From positions 1 to 64,000 of the forward strand of contig NZ_BMTS01000030.1 in assembly GCF_014649795.1 (NCBI RefSeq): a stretch of 64,000 nucleotides of DNA, in the 5' to 3' direction. The DNA is from Streptomyces melanogenes. GTDB taxonomy: Bacteria; Actinomycetota; Actinomycetes; Streptomycetales; Streptomycetaceae. Positions within the stretch are counted from its first letter, which is position 1. The number at the start of each line of letters is the position of its first letter. A program made the translations under genes and the position numbers. The notes under the pieces are model-generated. The model worked only from the letters and a program-made list of their open reading frames with translations, was not told the origin of the DNA and did no database searches. Below are positions 14,815 to 22,922 of the stretch, piece by piece.

Positions 14815-16764
14815 GTGGGGCTGATGGATGAGGGCGCGGCACCGTACTGGTGGGCGTACGTCGAGGACGCGGACGGCGCGCGGAACCTGGTGCGTTTCTC
14901 GGAGAGCGACGAACTGGACGAGGACTTCACCCGTCCCCTGCCCACGGCGTTCCAGGGTGACGCGCAGGCTGTGCGCTGGCTTGCGAGGGCGGAGGCGTCC
15001 GGGCGGCGCCTGCCCGCTCTGTACCTGCCGGAGAGCGGCAAGCTGCTCCTGCTGCACGGCGGGCAGTACGTGCGGTGCACCTTGGCGACGATGACGGTCG
15101 ACGAGGGCCATCCCCTCCCGATCGGCTCGACGTGGCCAGGCCTGGCGGCGGCCGGGTTCGCGGACACGGTGGACACGGTGCTCCAGTGGGACGGGGCCCG
15201 CGCCTATTTCTGCAAGGGCACACAGTGCGTGGAGTACGACCTCGCGGCGGACCGGGTCGTGGAGGCGGCGGCTCCCCAATCCATCGCCCGGTTGCTCGGC
15301 GGGCCGCAGCAGGCCGGCTTCGACGGCGACCTCGATGCGGCCGTGCGGTGCGACACGGAGATGTACCTCTTCAAGGGGGAGCACTACGCGCGGTACGACA
15401 TCGGCGTGGGGCGCATCGACCCCGGCCACCCGAGCAGAATCGCGGCCCATTGGAAGGCGCTGGCACAGGCGGGTGCGGTTCGGGTCCTGTCGATGTGGCG
15501 TGCTCCGCGGGGCGCGGCGCTGCCGTCGCTCGTGCCCGGCGCCGTACGTGCCATCACGCCCGTCGCCACCTCCACGCCGGCCTTCCTCGGTCCGGGGCCC
15601 GGCACGGTGCGCACGGCGGAGCCGGTGCTCGTCAGGGGCTGGGAGGAGTTCGCGCGACTGTGGGAAGCCCCGGTCCCGGCCGGACAGCTCCCGCGAGAGC
15701 CGGGGGGCTCCGGCCCGCGCCCGCACGTGGTCATGGCCGACGCTGTGCACGGGTACTTCGGCAACGGCGGGGGCTCCTGCTACGTCGTCCCGGTCGCCGA
15801 AGAGGCCCCGGACTACACCGAGGCGGTCCGGAGTCTGGAGAAGCTGCGGGACGTGGCGATGGTCGTGACCCCCGCACTGTGGCTCCACACGCCGGACCTG
15901 GCCGCGGCCCGCACGGTCATGCAGTCGGTGGTGACGCACTGCGAGAGGGCGGAGAACAGGATGGCCGTCCTGGACGCCCCGCCCTGGACGTCGACCCAGG
16001 CCGAAGCCGCCGGACTGCGCGAGACGCTGGACATCAAGAGTGCGCACGGGGCGCTGTACTACCCATGGGTGATGGTGTCGGGACACGACGGTCAGGAGAG
16101 GCGGGTGCCGCCCAGCGGTCACGTCGCCGGCCTGTGGGCACGCGTCGACACCGAGCACGGCGTGCACCGCACCCATACCAACGAGCCGCTGTCCGGAGTG
16201 GTCGACGTGCCCGGTGTGCTGAGCGACGCTGAGGTGGGGGCGCTCAACGAGGCGCGGGTCAACTGCGTGCGCGCGACCGCGGCCGCCCCGGTGGTCTGGG
16301 GTGCCCGCACGCTGGCGTCCGACGCCGACTACCGCAGGCTCAATGTGCGGCGGGTCGTCAGTTTCCTGAAGGAATCCGTTGACCGGGGCACGGTGTGGGC
16401 CGCGTGCGAGGCCAAGGACGAGCGCCTGTGGTCGGCCGTCACGGAGTCCGTGACCTGCTTCCTCGCCGACCAGTGGCACCGCGGCGCCCTGGCGGGTCGC
16501 ACCGCGACCGAGGCGTTCCACGTCACCTGCGACGCCTCGAACAACACGCATGCGGCGGCCGGCTCGGGGCAGCTCCGCGTGGACGTCGGTGTGGCTCCGG
16601 TCTGGGCGGGCGTGTTCCTCCCCTTCCACGTCGTGCAGCAGGCGCCCGCCCCCACGGCACTCGCCTCGGAAGGCGGCCGTGGTGAGCGCGGCCGGATCGC
16701 GAGACGTCTGCCCGCTCATCTCCTTGGGCTGAAGGGGCTGATCGGCGGCCGGGGATGGCGATGA
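14815..16764 (+). CDS. Hemopexin-repeat protein fused to a contractile tail-sheath domain
   Basis: 649 residues from the GTG at 14815 (GGAGG 4 nt upstream); ATG 14797, ATG 14824 and GTG 14743 are alternatives. Residues about 65-220 hold three hemopexin-like repeats, best in AAVRCDTEMYLFKGEHYARY followed by a DPGHP turn and a W-K-A-L end. From about residue 250 the protein reads as a phage or contractile-injection sheath: TPVATSTPAFLG with PVLVRGWEEFARLW, an AVHGYFGNGGGSCYVVPV block, LYYPWVMV, NEARVNCVRA, VVWGARTLASDADYRRLNVR, SFLKESVDRGT and VGVAPV near the C-terminus. No signal peptide. No tube, baseplate, spike or AAA-ATPase gene lies nearby. It follows the acyltransferase gene by 117 bp and could share its transcript. 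Confidence is high for the sheath domain and good for hemopexin; function is unknown. Confidence 0.8.
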   Translation: MGLMDEGAAPYWWAYVEDADGARNLVRFSESDELDEDFTRPLPTAFQGDAQAVRWLARAEASGRRLPALYLPESGKLLLLHGGQYVRCTLATMTVDEGHPLPIGSTWPGLAAAGFADTVDTVLQWDGARAYFCKGTQCVEYDLAADRVVEAAAPQSIARLLGGPQQAGFDGDLDAAVRCDTEMYLFKGEHYARYDIGVGRIDPGHPSRIAAHWKALAQAGAVRVLSMWRAPRGAALPSLVPGAVRAITPVATSTPAFLGPGPGTVRTAEPVLVRGWEEFARLWEAPVPAGQLPREPGGSGPRPHVVMADAVHGYFGNGGGSCYVVPVAEEAPDYTEAVRSLEKLRDVAMVVTPALWLHTPDLAAARTVMQSVVTHCERAENRMAVLDAPPWTSTQAEAAGLRETLDIKSAHGALYYPWVMVSGHDGQERRVPPSGHVAGLWARVDTEHGVHRTHTNEPLSGVVDVPGVLSDAEVGALNEARVNCVRATAAAPVVWGARTLASDADYRRLNVRRVVSFLKESVDRGTVWAACEAKDERLWSAVTESVTCFLADQWHRGALAGRTATEAFHVTCDASNNTHAAAGSGQLRVDVGVAPVWAGVFLPFHVVQQAPAPTALASEGGRGERGRIARRLPAHLLGLKGLIGGRGWR

Positions 16765-17041
16765 GACGGCTCCCCGGGCCCCCGGGCACTTGTTGACGGA
16801 CGGGCCCGTGACACCGACGGCTGCGCCGCGTGGGCGCTCCCAGTCACGGACAACCCGCAGCACAGCGGCTGTGCTTCCAGGGGAGCGGCGCGGGCCGAGC
16901 GGCACCCGGCCCCCGCTCCCCGCACCCTGGGCGCGCATCCGCCGAGGTTCTTGCGACGCACTGGGCGGCAGTGGGCTCCCAGGTCCCGCGCGCCACCGGG
17001 GCCCCATCGCGGCTGTCCGCACCGGTCCAGCCCGTAACCGC

Positions 17042-17824
17042 CTACATCCACCCGGGCACCGGCACCCTGGCCGATGCGGCCCGGTGGTGTGTCCGCGCCC
17101 TGGCCAGGCTGCGGGAGAGCCTGCGCGCGGCAGTCATCAGCGCTGGCGTACGGAATCCGGTGGCGCGCAGCGTGCCCAGCCTGGGACCGCTCATCGCGGC
17201 GACGCTCCCCGGGTCCCAGGGCAGGAAGACGACCCGCTCGATGCCGACCGTCTCCGCGATGTCGTCCGCCCGGTAGGAGCACGGTCCGATCACGGCCAGG
17301 GTCGACCGATCACTCGGCAGACCGTCGTCCGCCCCGTGGACGGTCACGTGCATCAGGGGCTCCGCGCCGCCGCGTGTCACCAGCACCACTTGGTCGGCCG
17401 CGTCCAGGAGGGGCTCCACGTCCTCGGTCAGGCGCCCGACGTCCAGGACGACCGTGCCCCTCTCGCCCGCCTCGCCGAGCAGCATGCGCCGGCCGTTCTC
17501 GGTGGCCAGCGTCCGCACGGCCTTCCTGCACGGGCCGCGGCCCGGTACCCCGGCCACTACCCTTACCCCGAAGGGCAGTTCACTCGCCGCGTCCGCGAGC
17601 GCACCTGGATACGGCATCGCCACCGCCGCGGCGACGTCCAGCACCGAGGGCGCGGTCAGCAGACCCGCGCGGATCATGAGGTCTCCACCGGAGCCGTCCG
17701 CCTCGACCACGATCGGCCGCGTCCCGCCATCGGCCTCGGTGGGCCAGGCGGCCGCCAGCGCCAGCGCCGTCGTCGTCACCCCGGGTGCGCCCGTGAGCGA
17801 CCCGACCACCACAAGCCGCCTCAC
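17042..17824 (-). CDS. ParA/MinD-like protein lacking the Walker-A lysines
   Basis: 260 residues from a GTG with an excellent GAGGAGGTGA site upstream. The start MRRLVVVGSLTGAPGVTTTA is a deviant Walker A in which both Lys residues of K-G-G-x-G-K-T are replaced (T and V). Then come IVVEADGSGGDL (switch-like Asp), TVVLDVGRL and VVLVTRGGAEPL, all in the order seen in MinD/CpaE-like proteins. Related actinobacterial proteins sit beside Tad pilus ATPases; none is present here. ATP hydrolysis is doubtful without the lysines. It may act as a non-hydrolytic receiver. Cytoplasmic. Confidence 0.7.
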   Translation of the reverse strand: MRRLVVVGSLTGAPGVTTTALALAAAWPTEADGGTRPIVVEADGSGGDLMIRAGLLTAPSVLDVAAAVAMPYPGALADAASELPFGVRVVAGVPGRGPCRKAVRTLATENGRRMLLGEAGERGTVVLDVGRLTEDVEPLLDAADQVVLVTRGGAEPLMHVTVHGADDGLPSDRSTLAVIGPCSYRADDIAETVGIERVVFLPWDPGSVAAMSGPRLGTLRATGFRTPALMTAARRLSRSLARARTHHRAASARVPVPGWM

Positions 17825-18396
17825 AGCCCTTCACCTCCTCGCGCCGTCATCGCGAACGCGTCGCCTTGCACAGGCGAAAGAGACGTGGATGTACTCACAG
17901 CCCACCTCGCACGAATAGGCATGTCTCTCATTTCGCATCACTCTCCTCGCACGACTTGACACTCTTGGTGAACATCGCAAGGTGGGGATACCCCTCGATG
18001 TGACGGCCAATCACATGGGAACGCCTAATTCGCTGTCTGTTTCTGTCCTGTGACCTGACCGTTCCTTGCGAGAATGCGCCGCCGTCGGCGAGTTGGCCTG
18101 TAGTAAGACTCGAGTAAGTAAAAAACTGTGTTTGCCGAGACCGGGAAGATGTTGAATGTCGGTCGCAAGTCGGGTTACGTACCGAGTGGGCAACGTTTTG
18201 GTGGTCTGTTTCTCGCTGTCGTACGGGCTCTCTTTTTGTTTTGCGCTTCTCGCCTTTCGAGGCGGGATTTTCCGGCTTGCGGAAGAGTCGGAGAGGGGGT
18301 TATTACAAAACGGTGGCGAAGATGTCACAAGATGGGCAGCCGTCAATGTCGAAGGCATGGGGCGTCGTTGGTCCTGGTGTGACCCATCTGGATGGG

Positions 18397-18522
18397 ATGG
18401 GAGGGAGTCGAAAATTGAGCGAGTGCCGGGTTCCCGACTGGCCCGCCAGAATAAGGATGTTCATACTGTCGTTCTCGGTGGTCACCGTCGTCTGCGGACT
18501 GCTGGCAACCCTGCTCGCCTGA
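18397..18522 (+). CDS. Possible small single-pass membrane protein
   Basis: 41 residues: a basic/charged start (MGGSRKLSECRVPDWPARIR) and a C-terminal hydrophobic helix (MFILSFSVVTVVCGLLATLL) ending right before the stop, i.e. a tail-anchored layout. An upstream in-frame ATG at 18322 would add 25 residues. There is no good ribosome site. The sharp end of the frame just after the helix is the only reason to list it; it may not be translated. Confidence 0.25.
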   Translation: MGGSRKLSECRVPDWPARIRMFILSFSVVTVVCGLLATLLA

Positions 18523-18721
18523 GACCGCCGCTTGCCGTGAATTCTTCGAGCGGGCGGGTAGATGCTGTCGGTCGGCCCCGCTGCGCCCACGATCAGATGC
18601 GGTGCACTCCGCCGCCAGGCCTCGCGCGGCAGGGGGGACGCGGGTGTGCCGAACAAATCCGCCAAGGGTGATCGGGTCCTCGGCGTTCCGCGTGCCACCT
18701 CGTTCTCCTCGGGCCGTGCCG

Positions 18722-18727
18722 TACCGT
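18722..18727 (+). promoter_or_regulatory. Possible -10 box of a leaderless transcript
   Basis: TACCGT ends 7 nt before the GTG at 18735, the right spacing for transcription to begin at the start codon. No Shine-Dalgarno sequence precedes the gene. Inference. Confidence 0.35.
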
Positions 18728-18734
18728 TCGCTGG

Positions 18735-19400
18735 GTGAATTCGGTCGTTACTCCGATCAGCTCCGTGCCGGTTCCTCCCGCACGGACCGACCGTTCCGAG
18801 TGCGGTGGCGACTTTTCCCTCGATGGGGGCTATGTTGTCACTCCCGGCCACGGTCTGCTCGCCATCGCTTTTCTCGCGGCTGCCGACAAGCGCCGGGCGC
18901 GAGAGGCCGAGGGAAAGCGCTTCCGTCCCCGAGTGGACAACGACGGCCTTGAGACGCACCTCATCATGTGGCTCATCGGGCATCTCAACGGCGATGTTCC
19001 CGTCCTGCTCGATTTCCGGGCCGCCGCCATCGAGATCGGAGTCGCCCCGGCTCGGCTGCGCACTGCCGAGGAGTGGCTCGCCGGTTTGTGTGCCATTGCT
19101 GAGGACGTCTCTGACGCCAGGGGCAATCCGTATGTATGGATCAATCCCTCGCTTGCCTACCTGCCCGGCACCGACCCCTACACGGCGGCCCGACGACACC
19201 GCTTTCCCCGGATCGACGTCGACCGCACCCGCACTCCGAACGTGCCGTTCATCGAAGAGTTCGAGGCCATCGTCTGGGGTGTGGCCCAGCTGTGCAACGC
19301 CGACCGTGCAGACGGATCGCTGTGCGACTGGAACCTGGATTTCGGCCTCTGCCCACTGCACGCCACCAGCCGCGCCCAGGGGCAGGAGCGGCATCGGTAG
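18735..19400 (+). CDS. Winged-helix protein, replication-initiator/RepL-like
   Basis: 221 residues from a GTG. After a variable N-terminus, GGYVVTPGHGLLAIAFL leads into a helical region (LETHLIMWLIGHLNGDVPVL), a helix-turn-helix-like AAIEIGVAPARLRTAEEWLAGL and a wing ending in NPYVWINPSLAYLPGTDPYT. The order, in particular a W-I-N-P wing followed by G-T-D, resembles the winged helix of RepL-type plasmid initiators. The last 70 residues are Cys-containing and unlike the family. It may be a DNA-binding regulator or a relic of a plasmid replication gene. No plasmid partner genes are nearby. Confidence 0.5.
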   Translation: MNSVVTPISSVPVPPARTDRSECGGDFSLDGGYVVTPGHGLLAIAFLAAADKRRAREAEGKRFRPRVDNDGLETHLIMWLIGHLNGDVPVLLDFRAAAIEIGVAPARLRTAEEWLAGLCAIAEDVSDARGNPYVWINPSLAYLPGTDPYTAARRHRFPRIDVDRTRTPNVPFIEEFEAIVWGVAQLCNADRADGSLCDWNLDFGLCPLHATSRAQGQERHR

Positions 19401-19468
19401 CGGCAAGGGCGGGAGCGGCGGCGCGATTCCCTCCCGGTGACTCCGGCCGATCCGAGAGATGTCCGGTG

Positions 19469-19512
19469 GGCTCCGCCCCGTGCCTGGAGCAGCTTGGGGG
19501 CGGGGCGGAGCC
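19469..19512. terminator. 12-bp inverted repeat after the winged-helix gene
   Basis: GGCTCCGCCCCG (19469-19480) is perfectly complementary to CGGGGCGGAGCC (19501-19512); loop 20 nt. It lies between converging genes and could serve both. The following 330 bp to the Ppx gene hold another weak stem (CGCCTTCC/GGAAGGCG near 19610-19652) and no gene. Confidence 0.55.
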
Positions 19513-19846
19513 GTACCGGGCCTGTCGAACACCCCTGTGAAGAGCAGGTATCCAGTACCAGTCACGATCATCACCTGCTGACCGCCCACCCGCCCGGCGC
19601 GACACGCGGACGCCTTCCCTCCCGCTGCTCCGGCGGGTCAGACGCGGAAGGCGAGCGGAGGAGACGCGACCGTCCCCTCCGGCAGCCGGGGCACGGTTTG
19701 ATAGTGACCGGGTCAGACCCGACGATGCGTATCGTCGCCCGGTCCTGTCGGCCCATCAAGGCGAAATCGGGAACCTCCAGGTTTTGACGGGAGTTGCCCG
19801 ATCATTACGCCTACGCTGTCGTGACTGGGGCGGGCAAGTGATCACT

Positions 19847-20881
19847 TCAGTCTGTCGTTTCCGCGTTCTCCTCGGGTTCTTCCGCCGCACCCCTGGTCGC
19901 GTTCGGCTCCCGCTCTGCTGGGAACCCGAACCAGGGCGACAGGCCCGGTGCAGGGCACTGGTCGCCCCGCTCGATGAGGCGCAGCAAAATCCCCTCGCGC
20001 AGGGCCCACGGGCACAGGGTGACGGTGCGGATGCCGAGCATCTTCATCGCGGTGTGGGCCACAACGGCGCCGGCCAGGGACTGCTCCGCACGCGGCTCGG
20101 AGATCCCCGGTAATTGTGCGCGCTCCCTCGCGGGCAGGGCGGCGAGTTCGCGGATCGCCGGTTTGAGGTCGCTGCGGTCGAGGGTGCGGTGGACGAACGG
20201 CCCCCGGCGCCCCGGCGCAGCCCCGCAGAGCCGGGCCAACTGCTGGAAGGTGCGTGAGGTGGCCACGGCGGTGCGGGGCTCCTCCCACCGCATCCGCACC
20301 GCCGCATCTCTCAGTTCGTGACGCACCCGGCGCCGCAGCGCCCGGAGCGCCTGCGGATCCGGTGGATCCCCGCCCTGCAGAAAGGCGTGGGTGAGCCGGG
20401 CCGCGCCGACAGGGAGCGAAACGGCGAAGTCCGGTACACCGGTGCGGCCGAAGGCCACCTCCAGGGATCCGCCGCCGACGTCCAGAAGCGCCAGCGGCCC
20501 GGCCGACCAGCCCAGCCACCGCCGCACCGCCAGATACGTCAGTTCCGCCTCCGCGGGACCGGACAGCACCGCGACCTCCACCCCGGATGCCGCGCGCACC
20601 GCCTCCAGCACACCTGCGCAGTCGGGGGCGTCACGGATCACCGCCGTGGCGAGCACGAAGGGCTCGGCCACGCCCCATGCGGCCGCCTCGTTACGGGCCG
20701 AGGCCACCGCGCAGGCGAGATCCGCAACGGCCTGCTCGTCCAACCGGCCGTCCGGCCCGCGCCGCTCGGCCAGCCGTAGCCGTCGCTTGGAGGTGTGCAG
20801 GGGCAGCGGCATCATGCCGTCCGCCTGCGCGATCAGCAGGTGTACCGTGTTCGATCCCGCGTCTATGACCCCCAACCGCAT
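19847..20881 (-). CDS. ppx: Exopolyphosphatase / pppGpp phosphohydrolase (Ppx/GppA family)
   Basis: 344 residues. ATG 20881 is set by the invariant start MRLGVIDAGSNTVHLLIAQA, the phosphate-1 motif of the actin-like ASKHA fold. Other family blocks are FVLATAVIRDAPD, LLDVGGGSLEVAFG (phosphate-2), VATSRTFQQLARL, RAEQSLAGAVVAHTAM and LCPWALREGILL. It cleaves terminal phosphate from polyphosphate and/or pppGpp in the cytoplasm, linking phosphate storage and the stringent response. Streptomyces has two such proteins; this one has a short acidic tail (about 30 residues) after the conserved REG-I-L-L. Confidence 0.9.
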   Translation of the reverse strand: MRLGVIDAGSNTVHLLIAQADGMMPLPLHTSKRRLRLAERRGPDGRLDEQAVADLACAVASARNEAAAWGVAEPFVLATAVIRDAPDCAGVLEAVRAASGVEVAVLSGPAEAELTYLAVRRWLGWSAGPLALLDVGGGSLEVAFGRTGVPDFAVSLPVGAARLTHAFLQGGDPPDPQALRALRRRVRHELRDAAVRMRWEEPRTAVATSRTFQQLARLCGAAPGRRGPFVHRTLDRSDLKPAIRELAALPARERAQLPGISEPRAEQSLAGAVVAHTAMKMLGIRTVTLCPWALREGILLRLIERGDQCPAPGLSPWFGFPAEREPNATRGAAEEPEENAETTD

Positions 20882-21038
20882 CTCACCTGCATACCCGGCC
20901 GCATGGCACGGCACTCCCGGCCGCACCGCCCGGCCCGTCGCCGAGCGTACGGGGCACCCCCGGCCGGCCTGTCCCGCTGTGAGTGCCCCCTTCGGCCGTA
21001 TGCCGTGACCGGTCGACTCCTGCGGCGTTTGGAAGATC

Positions 21039-21452
21039 GTGAAAGCCAAGAACGTATGTCCGCGCCTGCGCCACGCCCTGGTCGCCGCCGGTGCGGCGGT
21101 TGTGATGACGGCCGTGCCGGCTCACCCCGCCGAGGCCGCCTACGACGTACCCTCCGTGGAATTCGGCTACAGGCCGCTGCAGTTCTCCGAGGACGGCGGT
21201 CGTGTCACGGTGATCTGGCACGTCGAGAACACCGGCGACCGTCCGGTCCACGACCTCGTGCTGACGCACAGGATCAAGCCCGAGCTTCCGGTCGCTGCGG
21301 TCGCTCCGCCGTGCGCACGGCAGGCGAGTTCCATCGTCTGCCCGGTCGGTGACCTCGAGGCGGGGGAGCACGTCGGCGGTACGATCGTCGCCAAGACGCC
21401 CGCGGGACGGCCCGGTAGCGTCGAGGTCAGCGGATACGCGAGCTGGAGGTAG
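21039..21452 (+). CDS. Secreted DUF11-like beta-sandwich protein
   Basis: 137 residues from a GTG (GGAAG just upstream). Signal peptide 1-33 ending in AEA. The mature part is one Ig-like/DUF11-type domain: VTVIWHVENTGDRPVHDLVL and a late VGDLEAGEHVGGTIVA, with two Cys (PPCARQASSIVCPVGD) likely forming a disulfide. Such domains decorate secreted actinobacterial proteins; no enzyme motif is present. It converges on the RTX-like gene across a 16-bp hairpin. Confidence 0.7.
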   Translation: MKAKNVCPRLRHALVAAGAAVVMTAVPAHPAEAAYDVPSVEFGYRPLQFSEDGGRVTVIWHVENTGDRPVHDLVLTHRIKPELPVAAVAPPCARQASSIVCPVGDLEAGEHVGGTIVAKTPAGRPGSVEVSGYASWR

Positions 21453-21571
21453 CGGCGGCCTCAACGCCGAGCGGGTCAGCGGATGTTGCCACTTGGAGGC
21501 ACTCGGATACCCGGGCGGGCGCAGGACGCGGGTCCTGACATCGCAGGACCGGGGAGGCGAGCGGGACCGAT

Positions 21572-21614
21572 GGCCGGGCTGCTCCGCAGGGCCTCGGAGC
21601 GGAGCAGCCCGGCC
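21572..21614. terminator. Strong bidirectional terminator between convergent genes
   Basis: GGCCGGGCTGCTCCGC (21572-21587) pairs over all 16 bases with 21599-21614 around an 11-nt loop. It lies between the stops of the DUF11-like and RTX-like genes. Confidence 0.85.
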
Positions 21615-21624
21615 GGTCAACCGC

Positions 21625-22389
21625 TCAGGCCTCGCAGTTTACTGTCATGCCGTTCTTGATGTCCTTGGTGACACACGTGTCCATGCCGGCGCCGCCGTCC
21701 GCGGTTGCCGCGTGGCCGCCGACGGTCATGGTGTCGTCGGTGGTCTCGGGGTCGCCGTCGTTCCCCATGATCGTGTCGTCGCCGGCGCCGCCGAGGACCG
21801 CGGAGTTCTCCCCGGTACCTCCGACGTTCGGCGCCGCGATGACATCGTTGCCCGCGCCGCCGTCGACCTTGCCGCCGTCGACGACGGCGCCGTCGACGGT
21901 GATGCGGTCGTCGTCGTCTCCCCCGAGGACACTGCCGCTCTTCGTGACGGCGCCTTCGACGGTGATCGTGTCCTTGCCGGCCCCGCCGAGCACACTGCCG
22001 CCGCGGAAGACGGCGCCGGTGACAAGGACGGTGTCGTCGCCGCCCTTGCTGTCGACCTGGCCGCCGTTGACGGAGCCGTCGATGGTGATGGTGTCCTTGC
22101 CGGCCCCGCCGAGCACGCGGCCGCTCTTGTTGACGGAACCGGTGATGGTGATCTTGTCGGTGCCACCCTTGCCGTCGACGGTGAAGTTGACTATGCCGTC
22201 GCAGACGATGACGTCATCGCCCGGGGTTCCTGTTCCGGTGGCGCTTGGCTGGTCGTTGACGGTGCACGGCGAATCGGCGGCGTGGGCGGGTGAAGCCCCG
22301 ACCAGGGCGGCCGCGGGCAGGGCGCAGACGGCCAGCGCGGCGGCGAGGCGGGTCCGGACGCGGGGCGTGTCGGTCGTTCCCATACGCAT
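21625..22389 (-). CDS. Secreted RTX-like (hemolysin-type Ca-binding repeat) protein
   Basis: 254 residues, ATG 22389 with AGAGGA upstream. Signal peptide to AHA (about residue 37). The mature protein is a run of Gly/Asp-rich repeats of about 16-20 residues: VLGGAGKDTITIDGSV, GGDDTVLVTGAVF, VLGGAGKDTITVEGAV, VLGGDDDDRITVDGAV, DGGAGNDVIAAPNV and VLGGAGDDTIMGNDG. The G-G-x-G-x-D core is that of calcium beta-rolls. Two Cys near the end (DTCVTKDIKNGMTVNCEA) probably pair. No enzymatic domain. The protein is small for an RTX toxin; in Streptomyces such short proteins are common and of unknown role. A fragment of a paralogue lies at 40433-40592. Confidence 0.8.
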   Translation of the reverse strand: MRMGTTDTPRVRTRLAAALAVCALPAAALVGASPAHAADSPCTVNDQPSATGTGTPGDDVIVCDGIVNFTVDGKGGTDKITITGSVNKSGRVLGGAGKDTITIDGSVNGGQVDSKGGDDTVLVTGAVFRGGSVLGGAGKDTITVEGAVTKSGSVLGGDDDDRITVDGAVVDGGKVDGGAGNDVIAAPNVGGTGENSAVLGGAGDDTIMGNDGDPETTDDTMTVGGHAATADGGAGMDTCVTKDIKNGMTVNCEA

Positions 22390-22922
22390 GGTGTGGTGTT
22401 CCTCTTCTTCTCGATTTGTTGTGGCTGCTCCCGGACGGCGGCCCTGTTCCTTTCGCAGGGACGGGCTCGGGCCGTGCGGATCACCCTGGGCAGGGCTCCG
22501 CGGCGTTTCCCGCCGTCGAGAAGGGGGCGTTCCACGCCGGGGAGCCGCCGGTACGGGGGTGCCGAGCCCCGGGAGGATGTGCCCGGCGGCCGAGTGAGCC
22601 ACCTTGGGCCATCGCCTCCCCAGGAGGAGAGGGGCGCCCGGCGCCGGCTCTCTCACCCTGCCGCCGCCCTGGCAGTCGGGCCACCCGGCGCTCAGGCGCT
22701 CGGCGAACCGTTGCGCCGATACCGTCCGCGCGCTCGCACGGCGCCTGACAGGGAAAACTGCCCTGGCACACGGGTTTCCCGGGGCGCCCGGTTGGACAGA
22801 GGCGGCCGGGCTCCAGCGGGGGGCAGCGGTGTTCGGGTCCTCCTTGGGGGTGAACACGATCGGCCGTCTGCCGGACGCGGCCCCCGTCGCGGAACGGGGG
22901 GCCGGGCAGCGTGCGGCAGCGG
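22390..22922. other. Intergenic region without recognisable gene
   Basis: 533 bp between two minus-strand genes. It includes the promoter side of the RTX-like gene and the 3' side of the wall-protein gene. No terminator or repeat found by eye. Confidence 0.4.

Larger units (their letters stand above)
17825..18734. other. Long, A+T-richer intergenic region
   Basis: About 0.9 kb between the divergent ParA-like and winged-helix genes, with G+C clearly lower than the flanks around 17940-18500 and T-runs near 18228-18242. It may carry promoters. A possible small membrane protein (18397-18522) is the only coding candidate seen. Confidence 0.4.

Noticed and set aside
12274..17022. A 4.7-kb open frame on the minus strand (1,582 codons)
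   Set aside because: It runs antisense to the SGNH, acyltransferase and hemopexin-sheath genes, is Gly/Arg/Pro/His-rich without motifs, and is explained by G/C-biased third positions of the real genes.
21625..22389. CRISPR-like regular repeats
   Set aside because: The periodicity is in codons of a Gly/Asp-rich repeat protein, units differ in sequence and length, and there are no spacers.
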